Origin: Candidatus Competibacter phosphatis
GTDB lineage: Bacteria > Pseudomonadota > Gammaproteobacteria > Competibacterales > Competibacteraceae
Direction: 5' to 3'
Length of the DNA: 51,772 nucleotides
NCBI RefSeq assembly: GCF_012939995.1
Contig: NZ_SPMZ01000037.1
Location: 1-51,772, forward strand
This document shows positions 34,549 through 43,672 of this stretch, one piece after another. A model generated the notes under the pieces. That model ran no database searches. It worked only from the letters and a program-made list of their open reading frames with translations, and was not told the DNA's origin. Both the position numbers and the translations under genes were made by a program. The number at the start of each line of letters is the position of its first letter. Within the stretch, counting starts at the first letter, position 1.

Positions 34549-35972
34549 GGTCGCTTGAGAATGCGGGCAATGGTGCTGGTGGTGGAGCAGCCCTCGATAT
34601 AATCCATCACCACCACCTGACCGCCGTTGTCCCAAACGCAGCGGTTACCGGGAATTTTCGCCGGATCGTTATCGCCGCCCTTGATCAGATAATCGGGCTT
34701 GACCGCGCAGATCAACCGCTCCGGCGTGTCCTCGTGGAACGGCACCACCCAATCCACCGCCGCCAGCCCGGCCAGAACCCTCATCCGCTGTCCCAGTGGA
34801 TTGACTGGCCGATCGGCACCCTTGAGACGGCGCACGGACGCATCGTCGTTCACCGCTACGATCAACCGGTTGCCAAGTCGCTTGGCCTGTTCCAGATAGG
34901 TCACGTGCCCGGCGTGCAGGATGTCGAAGCAACCGTTGGTCATGACGATGGTCTCACCGTGCGCCTTGGCGTCGGCCACCGCCGACAGCAGTTGTTCCTC
35001 GTCCAGCACTCCGCGCGGCGGTTCGTCGTGTTGGTACAGCGCCCGGCGCAGCTCGGAAACGGTGACACTGGCCGTACCCAGCTTGCCCACCACGATGCCC
35101 GCCGCCAGATTGGCCAGCACCGTCGCCGCCGGCAGCGCCAGCCCGGCCGCCAATCCGACGGCAAGGGTGGCGATTACGGTGTCACCGGCACCGGTGACGT
35201 CGTAGACCTCACGGGCGCGTGCCGCCAGATGCAGCGGTTCGACATCGTCCCGCAACAGGGTCATGCCCTGCTCGCCGCGAGTGATCAGCAGCGCTTCCAA
35301 TTCCAGATTCCGGCGCAACGTCTCGCCCTTGTCGACCAATTCCGCCTCGTCGCGACAGGGGCCGACGACTGTTTCGAATTCACTCAGGTTGGGCGTCAAC
35401 AGGGTCGCGCCCCGATAGCGGTCGAGCTGGCGGCCCTTGGGGTCGACCAGCACCGGCTTGCCGACGGCGTTGGCCTGTTCGATACAGCGTTCGACCGAAC
35501 ACAGAGCACCCTTTTGATAGTCGGACAGCACCGCCACGTCGGTTTCCGGCAACCAGGCAGCGAAGCGTTCCTCCAGCGCACTCGGTTCGAAACCAGGGAA
35601 GCCGTCCTCGAAATCCAGCCGCAGCAACTGCTGGTTGCGGCTCAATACCCGCAGTTTGGTGATCGTCGCCTGGCCGGGCTGCCGGATCAATTCACAATCG
35701 GCGCCCAGTCGCCGCAACTTGGTTTCCAACACCGTCGCGGCCTCGTCTGCACCGGTCACGCCGAGCACCCGGACCCGCCCGCCGAGGGTAGCGATGTTGA
35801 CCGCCACATTGGCCGCGCCACCCGGACGTTCCTCGACCTCCTCGACCTTGACCACCGGCACGGGCGCCTCCGGCGAGACCCGCGAACAGGGGCCGTACCA
35901 GTAGCGGTCCAGCATCACATCGCCGGCGATCAGCACTCGGGCCTGTTCGAAATGGGGAATTTGCGATTTCAT
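34545..35972 (-). CDS. hldE: Bifunctional heptose-7-phosphate kinase / heptose-1-phosphate adenylyltransferase
   Basis: HldE makes ADP-D-glycero-beta-D-manno-heptose for the LPS inner core. The 475-residue protein starts at 35972 ([27 protein letters not shown]). The N-terminal ribokinase-like domain shows [18 protein letters not shown] and the anion hole [15 protein letters not shown]. The C-terminal nucleotidyltransferase domain (from ~residue 340) shows [23 protein letters not shown] and LIKGGDNDP. Both domains are intact. It is divergent from msbA, which exports the LPS precursor, across a 113-bp promoter region, and is first in an operon with two oxidoreductases. Confidence 0.96.
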   Translation of the reverse strand: MKSQIPHFEQARVLIAGDVMLDRYWYGPCSRVSPEAPVPVVKVEEVEERPGGAANVAVNIATLGGRVRVLGVTGADEAATVLETKLRRLGADCELIRQPGQATITKLRVLSRNQQLLRLDFEDGFPGFEPSALEERFAAWLPETDVAVLSDYQKGALCSVERCIEQANAVGKPVLVDPKGRQLDRYRGATLLTPNLSEFETVVGPCRDEAELVDKGETLRRNLELEALLITRGEQGMTLLRDDVEPLHLAARAREVYDVTGAGDTVIATLAVGLAAGLALPAATVLANLAAGIVVGKLGTASVTVSELRRALYQHDEPPRGVLDEEQLLSAVADAKAHGETIVMTNGCFDILHAGHVTYLEQAKRLGNRLIVAVNDDASVRRLKGADRPVNPLGQRMRVLAGLAAVDWVVPFHEDTPERLICAVKPDYLIKGGDNDPAKIPGNRCVWDNGGQVVVMDYIEGCSTTSTIARILKRP

Positions 35973-36085
35973 GGGTTGATTGGGGAATGTTGCGCGATGG
36001 TGCATGATAGCATGGTCCAGAATGGAGCTTGATCTGGTTCCCGCACGCACCTGGCTTGCCCTCGACCTATCTTACATTCCAAACG

Positions 36086-37816
36086 ATGAACAGCAAGGAT
36101 CTCTATTTGCGGCTGTTGCGCTACGTCCGGCCCTACCGCCGCATGTTCGCGCTCTCGATCCTGGGCACGACGGCGGCGGCGGCCACCGAGCCGCTGATTC
36201 CCGCGCTGATCCAGCCGCTGCTGGATGGCAGCTTCGTCGCCAAGGACCCGCATTCCATCCGGCTGATGCCGCTGTTGATGGTGGCGGTCTTCATCGTCCG
36301 TGGTATCACCAGTTTCATCGGCACGCTGGCGATGAGCTGGATCGCGCACCAAGTGGTGACGGACTTGCGCGATGCCTTGTTCGCCCGCCTGCTGTCGCTG
36401 CCGACCCGCTATTTCGACGATCATTCCGCCGGCAGCCTGCTGTCGCGCCTGACCTACGACGTCAGCCAGGTGATGACCGCCACCACCCAGGCACTGGTCG
36501 CCCTGGTCAAGGACGGGCTATCGGTGATCGGCCTGTTGGGCTGGATGTTGTACCTGAACTGGAAACTGTCGCTGCTGGTCCTGCTGATCACCCCCGGCAT
36601 CACCATTATCATGCGCCTGGTCAGCCATCGGCTGCGGCGGCTCAGTCGCGAGTTGCAGGAGCTGATGGGCGGCCTCACCCACGTCATCGACGAGGTGCTG
36701 CAAGGCCATAAAGTGATCAAGATCTTCGGTGGCCAGGACTACGAACGGCAACGCTTTCACCGGGTCAACAACCGAGTTCGTCAGTTCAATCTGAAGCTGG
36801 CCGCCGCGTCCGAAGCCAGCGGGCCGCTGGTGCAACTACTGGCGATCATCGCCCTGGGCGCGGTGATCTATTTCGCCTCGCTGCAATCGGCCGCCGATCA
36901 GATCACCGTCGGCGGTTTCGTCTCCCTGTTCGGGGCCATGGCCATGCTGCTGACCCCGATCAAGCGACTGACCAAGGTCAACGAACAATTGCAGCGCGGG
37001 TTGGCGGCGGCGGAAACCATCTTCGCCCTGCTGGACGAGCCACCGGAACCGGATCGAGGCATCCGCGCCATCGGTCGCGCCCGTGGCGAAGTCCGCTTTC
37101 ATGCGGTCAGCCACCGCTACCGGGACGACGGCGGCGAGGTGCTCCACCAGCTCGAACTGGACGTGCGCCCCGGCGAAACCATCGCCTTGGTCGGCCCCTC
37201 CGGCGGCGGTAAAACCACCCTGATGAGTCTGCTACCGCGCTTTTACGAACCGGAGTCCGGCGATATCCTGCTGGATGGCGTGCCAATCCGCGAGCTGCGA
37301 CTGGCCGAGCTACGCGCCAACATCGCCTACGTCAGTCAGGATATCGTGCTGTTCAACGATACCGTCGCCGCCAATATCGCCTACGGCGCTGGCTTCCAGG
37401 TCGGCGAGGACGACATCCTCAAGGCCGCCGAAAGCGCTCACGCCATGGAATTCATCCGCGAATTGCCTCAAGGCTTGCATACCCTGATCGGCGAAAACGG
37501 CGCACGACTGTCGGGCGGTCAGCGCCAGCGTTTGGCCATCGCCCGCGCCTTGCTCAAGAACGCGCCGATCCTGATCCTGGACGAAGCCACTTCGGCGCTG
37601 GATACCCAGTCCGAACGCAAGGTCCAGCAGGCCTTGGATGCCCTGCGCCAGGGTCGCACCGCCTTCATCATCGCCCACCGCCTGTCCACCATCGAGAGCG
37701 CCGACCGCATCGTGGTACTCGACTGCGGTCACATCGTCGAGAGCGGCACCCATGATGAACTATTGGCCTGTGGTGGCTTGTACGCCAGCCTGTATCAGAT
37801 ACAAACCCACAGTTAG
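36086..37816 (+). CDS. msbA: Lipid A export ATP-binding/permease protein MsbA
   Basis: MsbA flips lipid A-core from the inner to the outer leaflet of the inner membrane. The start at 36086 gives MNSKDLYLRLLRYVRPYRRMFALSILG. The first ~310 residues hold the six-helix ABC exporter domain. The nucleotide-binding domain contains Walker A GPSGGGKTTLMSLL (~residue 369), the signature LSGGQRQRLAIARALL (~474), Walker B ILILDEATSALD and the H-loop IIAHRLSTI. The length of 576 residues is typical. The in-frame start at 36029 would add an unconserved segment in the divergent promoter region. Confidence 0.95.
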   Translation: MNSKDLYLRLLRYVRPYRRMFALSILGTTAAAATEPLIPALIQPLLDGSFVAKDPHSIRLMPLLMVAVFIVRGITSFIGTLAMSWIAHQVVTDLRDALFARLLSLPTRYFDDHSAGSLLSRLTYDVSQVMTATTQALVALVKDGLSVIGLLGWMLYLNWKLSLLVLLITPGITIIMRLVSHRLRRLSRELQELMGGLTHVIDEVLQGHKVIKIFGGQDYERQRFHRVNNRVRQFNLKLAAASEASGPLVQLLAIIALGAVIYFASLQSAADQITVGGFVSLFGAMAMLLTPIKRLTKVNEQLQRGLAAAETIFALLDEPPEPDRGIRAIGRARGEVRFHAVSHRYRDDGGEVLHQLELDVRPGETIALVGPSGGGKTTLMSLLPRFYEPESGDILLDGVPIRELRLAELRANIAYVSQDIVLFNDTVAANIAYGAGFQVGEDDILKAAESAHAMEFIRELPQGLHTLIGENGARLSGGQRQRLAIARALLKNAPILILDEATSALDTQSERKVQQALDALRQGRTAFIIAHRLSTIESADRIVVLDCGHIVESGTHDELLACGGLYASLYQIQTHS

Positions 37817-37878
37817 TCAACAACAAAGTTGCGAATTACATAATTGTATTGTCTAATAAGCAACACTCCTGTTCCATG

Positions 37879-37905
37879 CGAGCCCAAGATAGCGGTTTGG
37901 GCTCG
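37879..37905 (+). promoter_or_regulatory. Perfect hairpin abutting the ribosome-binding site of the Rmf-like gene
   Basis: CGAGCCCAA (37879-37887) and TTGGGCTCG (37897-37905) are perfect 9-bp arms around a 9-nt loop. No T-run follows, so a simple terminator for msbA is less likely. The last stem base overlaps the GGAG (37905-37908) that would serve the ATG at 37920. It could control ribosome access or stabilise the mRNA. Confidence 0.45.
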
Positions 37906-37919
37906 GAGAACTTCCTCTA

Positions 37920-38117
37920 ATGCACGGCAATATCGATTCATCAAAAAAGCTGGCGCCGATGGTGCGTCGGGCTTTCCGACAAGGACTTGAAGCCGCCAGT
38001 CAAGGCGAAGATCAGAACCCCTATGTCCCGGACAGCTATCTGTATCATGCTTGGATAGCGGGATGGGCGGCATTGGCTCGCGGCTGGGATAACGCCGAGG
38101 ATCTGCGGCTTTCCTGA
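37920..38117 (+). CDS. Rmf/CrpP-like small protein
   Basis: This 65-residue protein begins MHGNIDSSKKLAPMVRRAFRQGLEAASQGEDQNPYVPDS. Its pattern of RAxxxG, a basic or polar turn, NPY and then HAWIAGW matches the ribosome modulation factor fold, in which E. coli Rmf has RAHQRGYQAG, CPY and WLGGW. Rmf dimerises 70S ribosomes in stationary phase. The related CrpP family has been given other roles, so the function here is provisional. The ATG has GGAG 11 nt upstream, directly after a strong hairpin. It stands alone between msbA and a Sel1 gene. Confidence 0.6.
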   Translation: MHGNIDSSKKLAPMVRRAFRQGLEAASQGEDQNPYVPDSYLYHAWIAGWAALARGWDNAEDLRLS

Positions 38118-38457
38118 AACGCCTTTCTTCCCCTCGCGGCAGCGTACGCCCAGGTTTCGCTGCTTGCGGCCAATGCCAGTACCGATGCCGCCGGCCCTTG
38201 AGCTTGGCCGGGGTACTTCGAAGCGGGCTTACACACCCCCAACACTGGACAACCCTTCAGCGCCCTGGCCGCCCGGTGAACCCGAACGAAGACATCGTCA
38301 TTCCCTTCTCGCAGTGGAGGGTAGCTGTGGCCACCGATGCCTCCGCCATCGCGCTTCCGGTCGATCCGGACCGAACCAAGGCGGCGCGTCCAGCCGGCGG
38401 AATGCTAAACTTGCTCCACCCCTATCCATATCGATCGATGACCTTGAGTATTCATCC
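38118..38457. other. Intergenic region without recognisable gene
   Basis: These 340 bp contain open frames in several phases, but none with a convincing ribosome-binding site or recognisable domain. The composition is GC-rich like the coding regions, so a decayed gene is possible. No terminator hairpin with a T-run was identified. Confidence 0.4.
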
Positions 38458-38988
38458 ATGAACAAACCGTTACTGCTACTGCTGGCGAGCAGCCTGCTGA
38501 GCGTCGCCCCGGCTTGGGCCGACGGCGACTGGGACCGGGCCAGAACCGCGCACGAACGCGGCGACTACGCCGCCGAGGTGGCACTCGTCCGCCCCCTGGC
38601 GGAAAAAGGTTTCGCCTTCGCCCAGTTCAACCTGGGCGTGTTGTACGACAACGGCCAAGGCCTGCCGCAAGACGACGCGCAAGCGATAGCCTGGTATCGG
38701 AAAGCGGCCGAACAGGGATTGCCGCAGGCGCAGGTCAACCTGGGCATCATGTACGAGCAGGGTGAGGGCGTGCCGGCGGACAACGTGGAGGCATACTTCT
38801 GGTACACGCTGGCTGACTCCCAGGGCGACGGTCAGGCACCGCAAGCCAAGCGGGACATCGCCGAAAAGATGAGCGCGGCCCAGATCGAGGAAGCCGAGCG
38901 GCGGGCCAAGGAATTCAAGGCCAGCCATTCCTTCACCGTCCCGCCCACCCCCGAAATCGTCCCGGAAACCAGGCACGGCAACGGCTGA
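38458..38988 (+). CDS. Secreted Sel1-repeat (TPR-like) protein
   Basis: This 176-residue protein starts MNKPLLLLLASSLLSVAPAWA, a clear signal peptide with an AWA cleavage site, so it is periplasmic. After a helical segment (RARTAHERGDYAAEVALVRPLAEKG) it has Sel1 repeats: AQFNLGVLYDNGQGLPQDDAQAIAWYRKAAEQG and AQVNLGIMYEQGEGVPADNVEAYFWYTLA. Such repeats mediate protein-protein contacts. Longer in-frame upstream starts lack a signal peptide and are rejected. The binding partner is unknown; the murein transglycosylase gene converges on it. Confidence 0.9.
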   Translation: MNKPLLLLLASSLLSVAPAWADGDWDRARTAHERGDYAAEVALVRPLAEKGFAFAQFNLGVLYDNGQGLPQDDAQAIAWYRKAAEQGLPQAQVNLGIMYEQGEGVPADNVEAYFWYTLADSQGDGQAPQAKRDIAEKMSAAQIEEAERRAKEFKASHSFTVPPTPEIVPETRHGNG

Positions 38989-39012
38989 GTCTCGGCTGAC
39001 CCGCGACTCCAC

Positions 39013-40584
39013 TTACGAGGCGGGATATACGGTCAGTTGTTGGCCGGCTTTCAGAGTGCCGCCGGCGCTCAGGCTGTTCCATTGCGCCAGTTGCTGGGAA
39101 GGAACGCCGTGCCGCTTGGCGATCTTTTCCAGAGTATCTCCCCGCTTGACCGTGTACTTACTGGGTCCCACAAGGCGTGCGCCCGGCACGTTCGCAACCA
39201 GATTCCGGGCCTGCTCCCAGGGCAACAGGAGGGTATAGGCGCGGGCCGGCGGCTCGATCTCCGTCTTGAAACCCGGATTGAAGCGTAAGAACTCATCGAT
39301 GGGAAGAGCGGTAAAGGCCAGGCTGTCGAAAACCTTGACGTCCGGCGGCGTCGCGACCCTGAACAAATAGGCTCGATTGTCGATGGGCGGGAGTCGTACG
39401 CCATAAGTTTGGGGATCGGCGACCATCTGGGCCAGCGCCAGTATCTTCGGCACATAATCCTGCGTTTCCTTGGGCAGTTGCAAATCCCAGTAGAGCGATT
39501 GCGGCCGTGGGTCGGAAACGGTGGCCACCTCGGGATCTCCGGCGGCGGACTGGGCTTCCGCGCCTGGCCGGACCGCATTACTGGCCTTGATGGCCTCCTG
39601 GACGGTGCCGGGGCCGGCATTGTAAGCCGCCAGCGCCAGCAACCAGTCACCGGCGAACATTTTGTTCAAATCGCGCAGATAGCCCAGCGCGGCATCGGTT
39701 GAGGCGTGAATGTCGAATCGACCGTCGTAGCCGTCGGCGATCAGCAGACCGCGCTCCTCTCCGGTGGCCGGAATGATTTGCCAGAGACCGGCGGCTTCCT
39801 TCGGGGAGACGGCGGTCGGCTCGAAAGCGCTCTCCACCATGGGCACGAACATCAGATCCATCGGCAGATCGCGCTGGTGGATTTGCTCCACCAAATAATG
39901 GAGGAAGGGCTTGGCACGCCGCGAAAACAGATACAGGTAAGCGGGATCACGCTTGAACGCCTCGATTTGTGCGGCGACTCGGGGATGTTGCACGTCGGCC
40001 AACCGCAACTCGCCACGCACCCGATTCCAGAGATCTTTCCCGCCGGCGGCAGCGGCCGATCTAGACAAACTCTTGCCCGTTTTACGGTTGGCCAAACGCG
40101 AATTCCGCTTGGCCGTGCTGGTTGCGACCCGCGTGGTTTCAACGACCGCTGCCTCGGGTTTCTTGGGGGGATTGCGCGCCACCACATCGGCGGCTTTTCC
40201 CGACCGTACCGGCACGACCACCCGAACCCTGGACCCGGCGCTCTTTTCAGCCGTTCCGACGCTCCGGTCTTTTCCCTGGATGACGACATCCTGAGATGCG
40301 ACGACGGGTTGGCGGTCGGCAGTGGCGATTCCGGCACTCTGGCTTCTTCCCTGGATGACGGCATCCCCAGACTGAGCGACCGGTTGGCGGACAGTGACCG
40401 CATCGCGCCGGTATTCCGACGGATCGCGGGTTTGCCAGTAGTCCACATAAGGCGCGGGAACCGTCGCCGCTTGCTCGGCGGCCGGCGCTTCCGTCAAACC
40501 GCTCAGCGGTTGCCAAGCGGCACAGGCACTAAGGCCCAAGGCGATGAAGAGTGTCGCAAAAATTTCGGAGATGGGTTTCGGCAT
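39013..40584 (-). CDS. mltD: Membrane-bound lytic murein transglycosylase D
   Basis: MltD cleaves murein glycan strands to 1,6-anhydro products, the material that AmpD later recycles. The 523-residue protein starts MPKPISEIFATLFIALGLSACAAW, a lipoprotein signal with Cys21 in the lipobox. A low-complexity linker follows to ~residue 190. The SLT domain then shows the catalytic Glu in FVPMVESAFEPTAVSPKEAAGLWQIIPATG and AYNAGPGTVQEAI. One LysM repeat is at the C-terminus (YTVKRGDTLEKIAKRHGVPSQQLAQWN); E. coli MltD has two. The linker contains repeated SQDVVIQG/SGDAVIQG units. Confidence 0.93.
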   Translation of the reverse strand: MPKPISEIFATLFIALGLSACAAWQPLSGLTEAPAAEQAATVPAPYVDYWQTRDPSEYRRDAVTVRQPVAQSGDAVIQGRSQSAGIATADRQPVVASQDVVIQGKDRSVGTAEKSAGSRVRVVVPVRSGKAADVVARNPPKKPEAAVVETTRVATSTAKRNSRLANRKTGKSLSRSAAAAGGKDLWNRVRGELRLADVQHPRVAAQIEAFKRDPAYLYLFSRRAKPFLHYLVEQIHQRDLPMDLMFVPMVESAFEPTAVSPKEAAGLWQIIPATGEERGLLIADGYDGRFDIHASTDAALGYLRDLNKMFAGDWLLALAAYNAGPGTVQEAIKASNAVRPGAEAQSAAGDPEVATVSDPRPQSLYWDLQLPKETQDYVPKILALAQMVADPQTYGVRLPPIDNRAYLFRVATPPDVKVFDSLAFTALPIDEFLRFNPGFKTEIEPPARAYTLLLPWEQARNLVANVPGARLVGPSKYTVKRGDTLEKIAKRHGVPSQQLAQWNSLSAGGTLKAGQQLTVYPAS

Positions 40585-40631
40585 TCTTCGTTATTCTCGG
40601 CTTTGGGTCGAAAGTGTGAAAAAGGCGCGCC

Positions 40632-41480
40632 TCAAACCGCGCCGACGGCAACCGCCCGCTGGGGGTCGCGAATCCATTCGCTCCAGGAACCGGCGTACAA
40701 CCGCGAGCCACCCAAACCGGCGGCTTCCATCGCCAGCAGGTTGTGACAGGCGGTCACCCCGGAGCCGCAGGCGTGGATCACGGTTGCCGGCGCCCGGTCG
40801 TTCAGCGCCGCCGCAAATCGCTCCCGCAGTGCGGCAACGGGCAGAAAATGCCCCTCTGGCGTCAGATTGCCGTCCGTCGGCAGGTTCAACGCGCCCGGAA
40901 TGTGGCCGGCGACCGGATCGATCGGCTCCATTTCTCCCCGGTAGCGCGCCGCCGCCCGGGCGTCCAGCAATACCTCCGTCGCCGACAGGGTCAACACCTG
41001 CTCCGTGCTCATCCACAAGCGGTCGTCCGGCCGGGGCACGAAGGCGGTCGGCCGTGCGGCGGGTATCTTGACGGTCAGCGGCAAGCCCGCCCGCCGCCAA
41101 GCCGGCAGGCCGCCATCCAGCACCGCGCAGGCGGTATGGCCCAGCCAGCGCAGCAGCCACCACAACCGCGCCGCCGCCAGCATGCCACCCATGTCGTCGT
41201 AAGCCACGACTTGCGTGTCGTGATCAATGCCCCACGCACCCAGCTTTTGCGCCAAACGCTCCGGATCGGGCAGTGGATGCCGCCCCGTGGTCGGCGTGAT
41301 GGGATCGGACAGATCTTCGTCCAGATGAGCGTAATGGGCGCCGGGAAGGTGGCTGTCGCGGTAGACCCGGCGGCCGGCCTCGGGTTCGGCCAGACTGAAG
41401 CGGCAATCCATCACGACCCAGTTCGGGTCGTTGCGGTGAGCGTGCAGCGTGCTGGCATCAATGAGAGTGGTATGGCTCAT
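40632..41480 (-). CDS. sseA: 3-mercaptopyruvate sulfurtransferase-like rhodanese
   Basis: This two-domain rhodanese (~282 residues) transfers sulfane sulfur from 3-mercaptopyruvate or thiosulfate to an acceptor. The inactive N-terminal domain begins LIDASTLHAHRNDPNWVVMDCRF. The active C-terminal domain has the catalytic Cys in HACGSGVTACHNL (~residue 237), and the CGSGVT loop is typical of mercaptopyruvate sulfurtransferases rather than thiosulfate ones (CRKGVT). The C-terminal SWSEWIRDPQRAVA is conserved. It lies between mltD and rlmJ on the same strand without overlaps. Confidence 0.92.
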   Translation of the reverse strand: MSHTTLIDASTLHAHRNDPNWVVMDCRFSLAEPEAGRRVYRDSHLPGAHYAHLDEDLSDPITPTTGRHPLPDPERLAQKLGAWGIDHDTQVVAYDDMGGMLAAARLWWLLRWLGHTACAVLDGGLPAWRRAGLPLTVKIPAARPTAFVPRPDDRLWMSTEQVLTLSATEVLLDARAAARYRGEMEPIDPVAGHIPGALNLPTDGNLTPEGHFLPVAALRERFAAALNDRAPATVIHACGSGVTACHNLLAMEAAGLGGSRLYAGSWSEWIRDPQRAVAVGAV

Positions 41481-41540
41481 GGTTTTCGAAGCGCCGGTTG
41501 TCGGATCTTGGGAGATGGAGGCTAACGCAATCGCCGAATT

Positions 41541-42386
41541 CTAAGGTGCCATCGCCAACCATTCCAGTCGGGTTTGACCGTGCTCGCCAACGCGCAGCAC
41601 CTCCAATAGCTCCGGCAACAACCGATTCAGCGTTTCATCGAACCGCCACGGCGGGTTGACGACGATCATCCCGCAGCCGTGCATCCCCAACGCCGCATCG
41701 TAGGGATACAAGCCCAGTTCCGCGCACAGGATCGCGGGAATGCCCAACTCCCGCAGCATCCGCTGAAACCGCAGGCTGGGCGCGCGATCGAGGATCGGGT
41801 ACCAAATCGCGATCATGCCGCCGGCCCAGCGCCGATGAATGACCCGGATCGCTTCGACCAGCCGCTCAAATTCGTCTTTCCGTTCGAAGGCCGGATCGAT
41901 CAACACCAGACCGCGCCGCTCCGGGGGCGGCAGAAACGCCTTGAGACCGACGTAACCGTCCATGCGGTGAACCGCGACTTGCCGGTCGCCGGCAAATTCC
42001 GCCTTGAGCGGCGGATACTCGGCGGGATGCAGTTCGGTCAGAATCAGCCGGTCGCCCGGTCGCAGCAGGGCGCGGGCGATGCGCGGCGAGCCGGGGTACC
42101 AGCGCAGTACCCCGTCCGGGTTCAAGGCCCGGACCTCAGCCAGATACTCGGCCAGTTCCAGACCCAGCCCCGGCCGATGCCACAGCCGGCCGATACCGGC
42201 CGCGTGTTCCCGGTTCTTGCGGGCCACCGCCGAATCCAGATCGTAGCGACCGGCACCGGCATGGGTGTCGAGCAGGCAAAACGGCTTGTCCTTGCGTCGC
42301 AGCGCGCCGACCAGTTGCATCAGCAAAACATGCTTGAACACATCGGCAAAATTGCCGGCGTGAAAGCCGTGCCGATAGCTCAGCAT
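41541..42386 (-). CDS. rlmJ: 23S rRNA (adenine(2030)-N6)-methyltransferase
   Basis: RlmJ methylates A2030 of 23S rRNA using S-adenosylmethionine. The N-terminus MLSYRHGFHAGNFADVFKHVLLMQLVGAL is the family signature. The catalytic (D/N)PP(Y/F)-type motif appears as VLIDPAFERKDEF, with Ala in the third position where Pro is common. The segment LLDTHAGAGRYDL binds the cofactor. The length of 281 residues is normal. The gene has its own start 34 bp downstream of the radical SAM gene's end and could be in the same transcript. Confidence 0.94.
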   Translation of the reverse strand: MLSYRHGFHAGNFADVFKHVLLMQLVGALRRKDKPFCLLDTHAGAGRYDLDSAVARKNREHAAGIGRLWHRPGLGLELAEYLAEVRALNPDGVLRWYPGSPRIARALLRPGDRLILTELHPAEYPPLKAEFAGDRQVAVHRMDGYVGLKAFLPPPERRGLVLIDPAFERKDEFERLVEAIRVIHRRWAGGMIAIWYPILDRAPSLRFQRMLRELGIPAILCAELGLYPYDAALGMHGCGMIVVNPPWRFDETLNRLLPELLEVLRVGEHGQTRLEWLAMAP

Positions 42387-42420
42387 CGCGGATCAGTGCG
42401 GCAACCCGGACACCGGCCGG

Positions 42421-43518
42421 TCAGTCGGCATACTGTCGAAGGCGCACCGGGCGCCGCCGCGCCCCCCACAACCCGGGCTGCGCTTCGAAGATCCCGGCGC
42501 AGGGCGTACCGCAGGTATTGCAGTGACCGTCGGCGGTCAGATTCCAGACTCCGAGGGTGTACCAGTCGCGGCCGATCAGTTTTTGGCCGCACTGGTGGCA
42601 GTAGGTACTGTCGCCCTTCTCGTCGTGCACGTTGCCGGTGTAGGCGTAGCGGATGCCGTTCTTCATGGCGATCCGCCGGGCCCGGCTCAAGGTCGAGGGT
42701 GGGGTCGGCGAATGATTCAGCATCTTCCAGTCCGGGTGGAAAGCGGTGAAATGGATCGGCACGTCCGGCCCCAGGTTTTCCATCACCCACTGCGTCAGCG
42801 CCTCCAGTTCCGCATCCGAGTCGTTCTCGCCGGGAATCAGCAAGGTGGTGATCTCGAACCAAACGTTGGTTTCCCGCTTCAGATACACCAGGGTATCCAG
42901 CACCGGCTGTAGATGACCGCCGCAGATCTTCCAATAGAAGTCCTCGGTAAACGCCTTGAGATCGACGTTGGCGGCGTCCATGTATTTGAAGAAATCCCGG
43001 CGCGGTTCGTCGCAGATGTAGCCGGCGGTGACCGCCACCGACTTGATGCCGTATTCCCGGCAGGCGGTCGCCACATCGATGGCGTACTCCATGAAAATCA
43101 CGGGATCGTTGTAGGTGTACGCCATGCTGCGGCAACCCAGTTCATGGGCGACCCGAGCCAGTTTCAGCGGCGACGCTTCATCGGCCAGGGTATCCATCTC
43201 GCGCGACTTGCTCATGTCCCAGTTCTGGCAGAACTTGCAGGCCAGGTTGCAACCGGCGGTACCGAACGACAGCACCGGCGTACCCGGCAGGAAGTGATTG
43301 AGCGGTTTCTTCTCGATCGGGTCGATGCAGAAACCGCTGGAGCGGCCGTAACTGGTCAGCACGATCCGTCCGTCGTGGCAACCACGCACGAAGCACAAGC
43401 CCTGCTGGCTCTCATGCAGCTTGCAGAAACGTGGGCAGACATCGCATTGCACGCGGCCGTCGTCGAGGACGTGCCAGTACTGGGTAGGAAAAAACTCGTT
43501 GGTGGCGGTGATGCTCAT
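42421..43518 (-). CDS. AmmeMemoRadiSam system radical SAM enzyme
   Basis: This 365-residue radical SAM protein starts at 43518 (MSITATNEFFPTQYWHVL) with an AGGAGG site. An N-terminal cysteine-rich motif (CDVCPRFCKLHESQQGLC) precedes the cluster motif CNLACKFCQNW, which binds the 4Fe-4S cluster that cleaves S-adenosylmethionine. Near the C-terminus CHQCG and CNTCG form a rubredoxin-like or zinc-ribbon pair. It is divergent from the MEMO and AMMECR1 genes over 154 bp; the three together define the AmmeMemoRadiSam set, conserved from archaea to animals in part. I can name no established reaction. In-frame upstream codons to 43602 are unconserved. Confidence 0.94.
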   Translation of the reverse strand: MSITATNEFFPTQYWHVLDDGRVQCDVCPRFCKLHESQQGLCFVRGCHDGRIVLTSYGRSSGFCIDPIEKKPLNHFLPGTPVLSFGTAGCNLACKFCQNWDMSKSREMDTLADEASPLKLARVAHELGCRSMAYTYNDPVIFMEYAIDVATACREYGIKSVAVTAGYICDEPRRDFFKYMDAANVDLKAFTEDFYWKICGGHLQPVLDTLVYLKRETNVWFEITTLLIPGENDSDAELEALTQWVMENLGPDVPIHFTAFHPDWKMLNHSPTPPSTLSRARRIAMKNGIRYAYTGNVHDEKGDSTYCHQCGQKLIGRDWYTLGVWNLTADGHCNTCGTPCAGIFEAQPGLWGARRRPVRLRQYAD

Positions 43519-43672
43519 GATGGCCTCCTTCGCAAAGGCTCTCGTCGTTATCGGGTCGGCGTTGTCGCCGATGACCATAAAACCATTATTGAATTTTACC
43601 ATTTTGCGACTAATTCCAGGTTCTATACTCTAAATATGCCGATGTTGGCAAACTCATCGGGAGGGCGTCGTC

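Noticed and set aside
34734..36032. 432-codon frame opposite hldE
   Set aside because: hldE is complete, with both catalytic domains. The antisense frame has no domain and arises from GC-rich codon usage.
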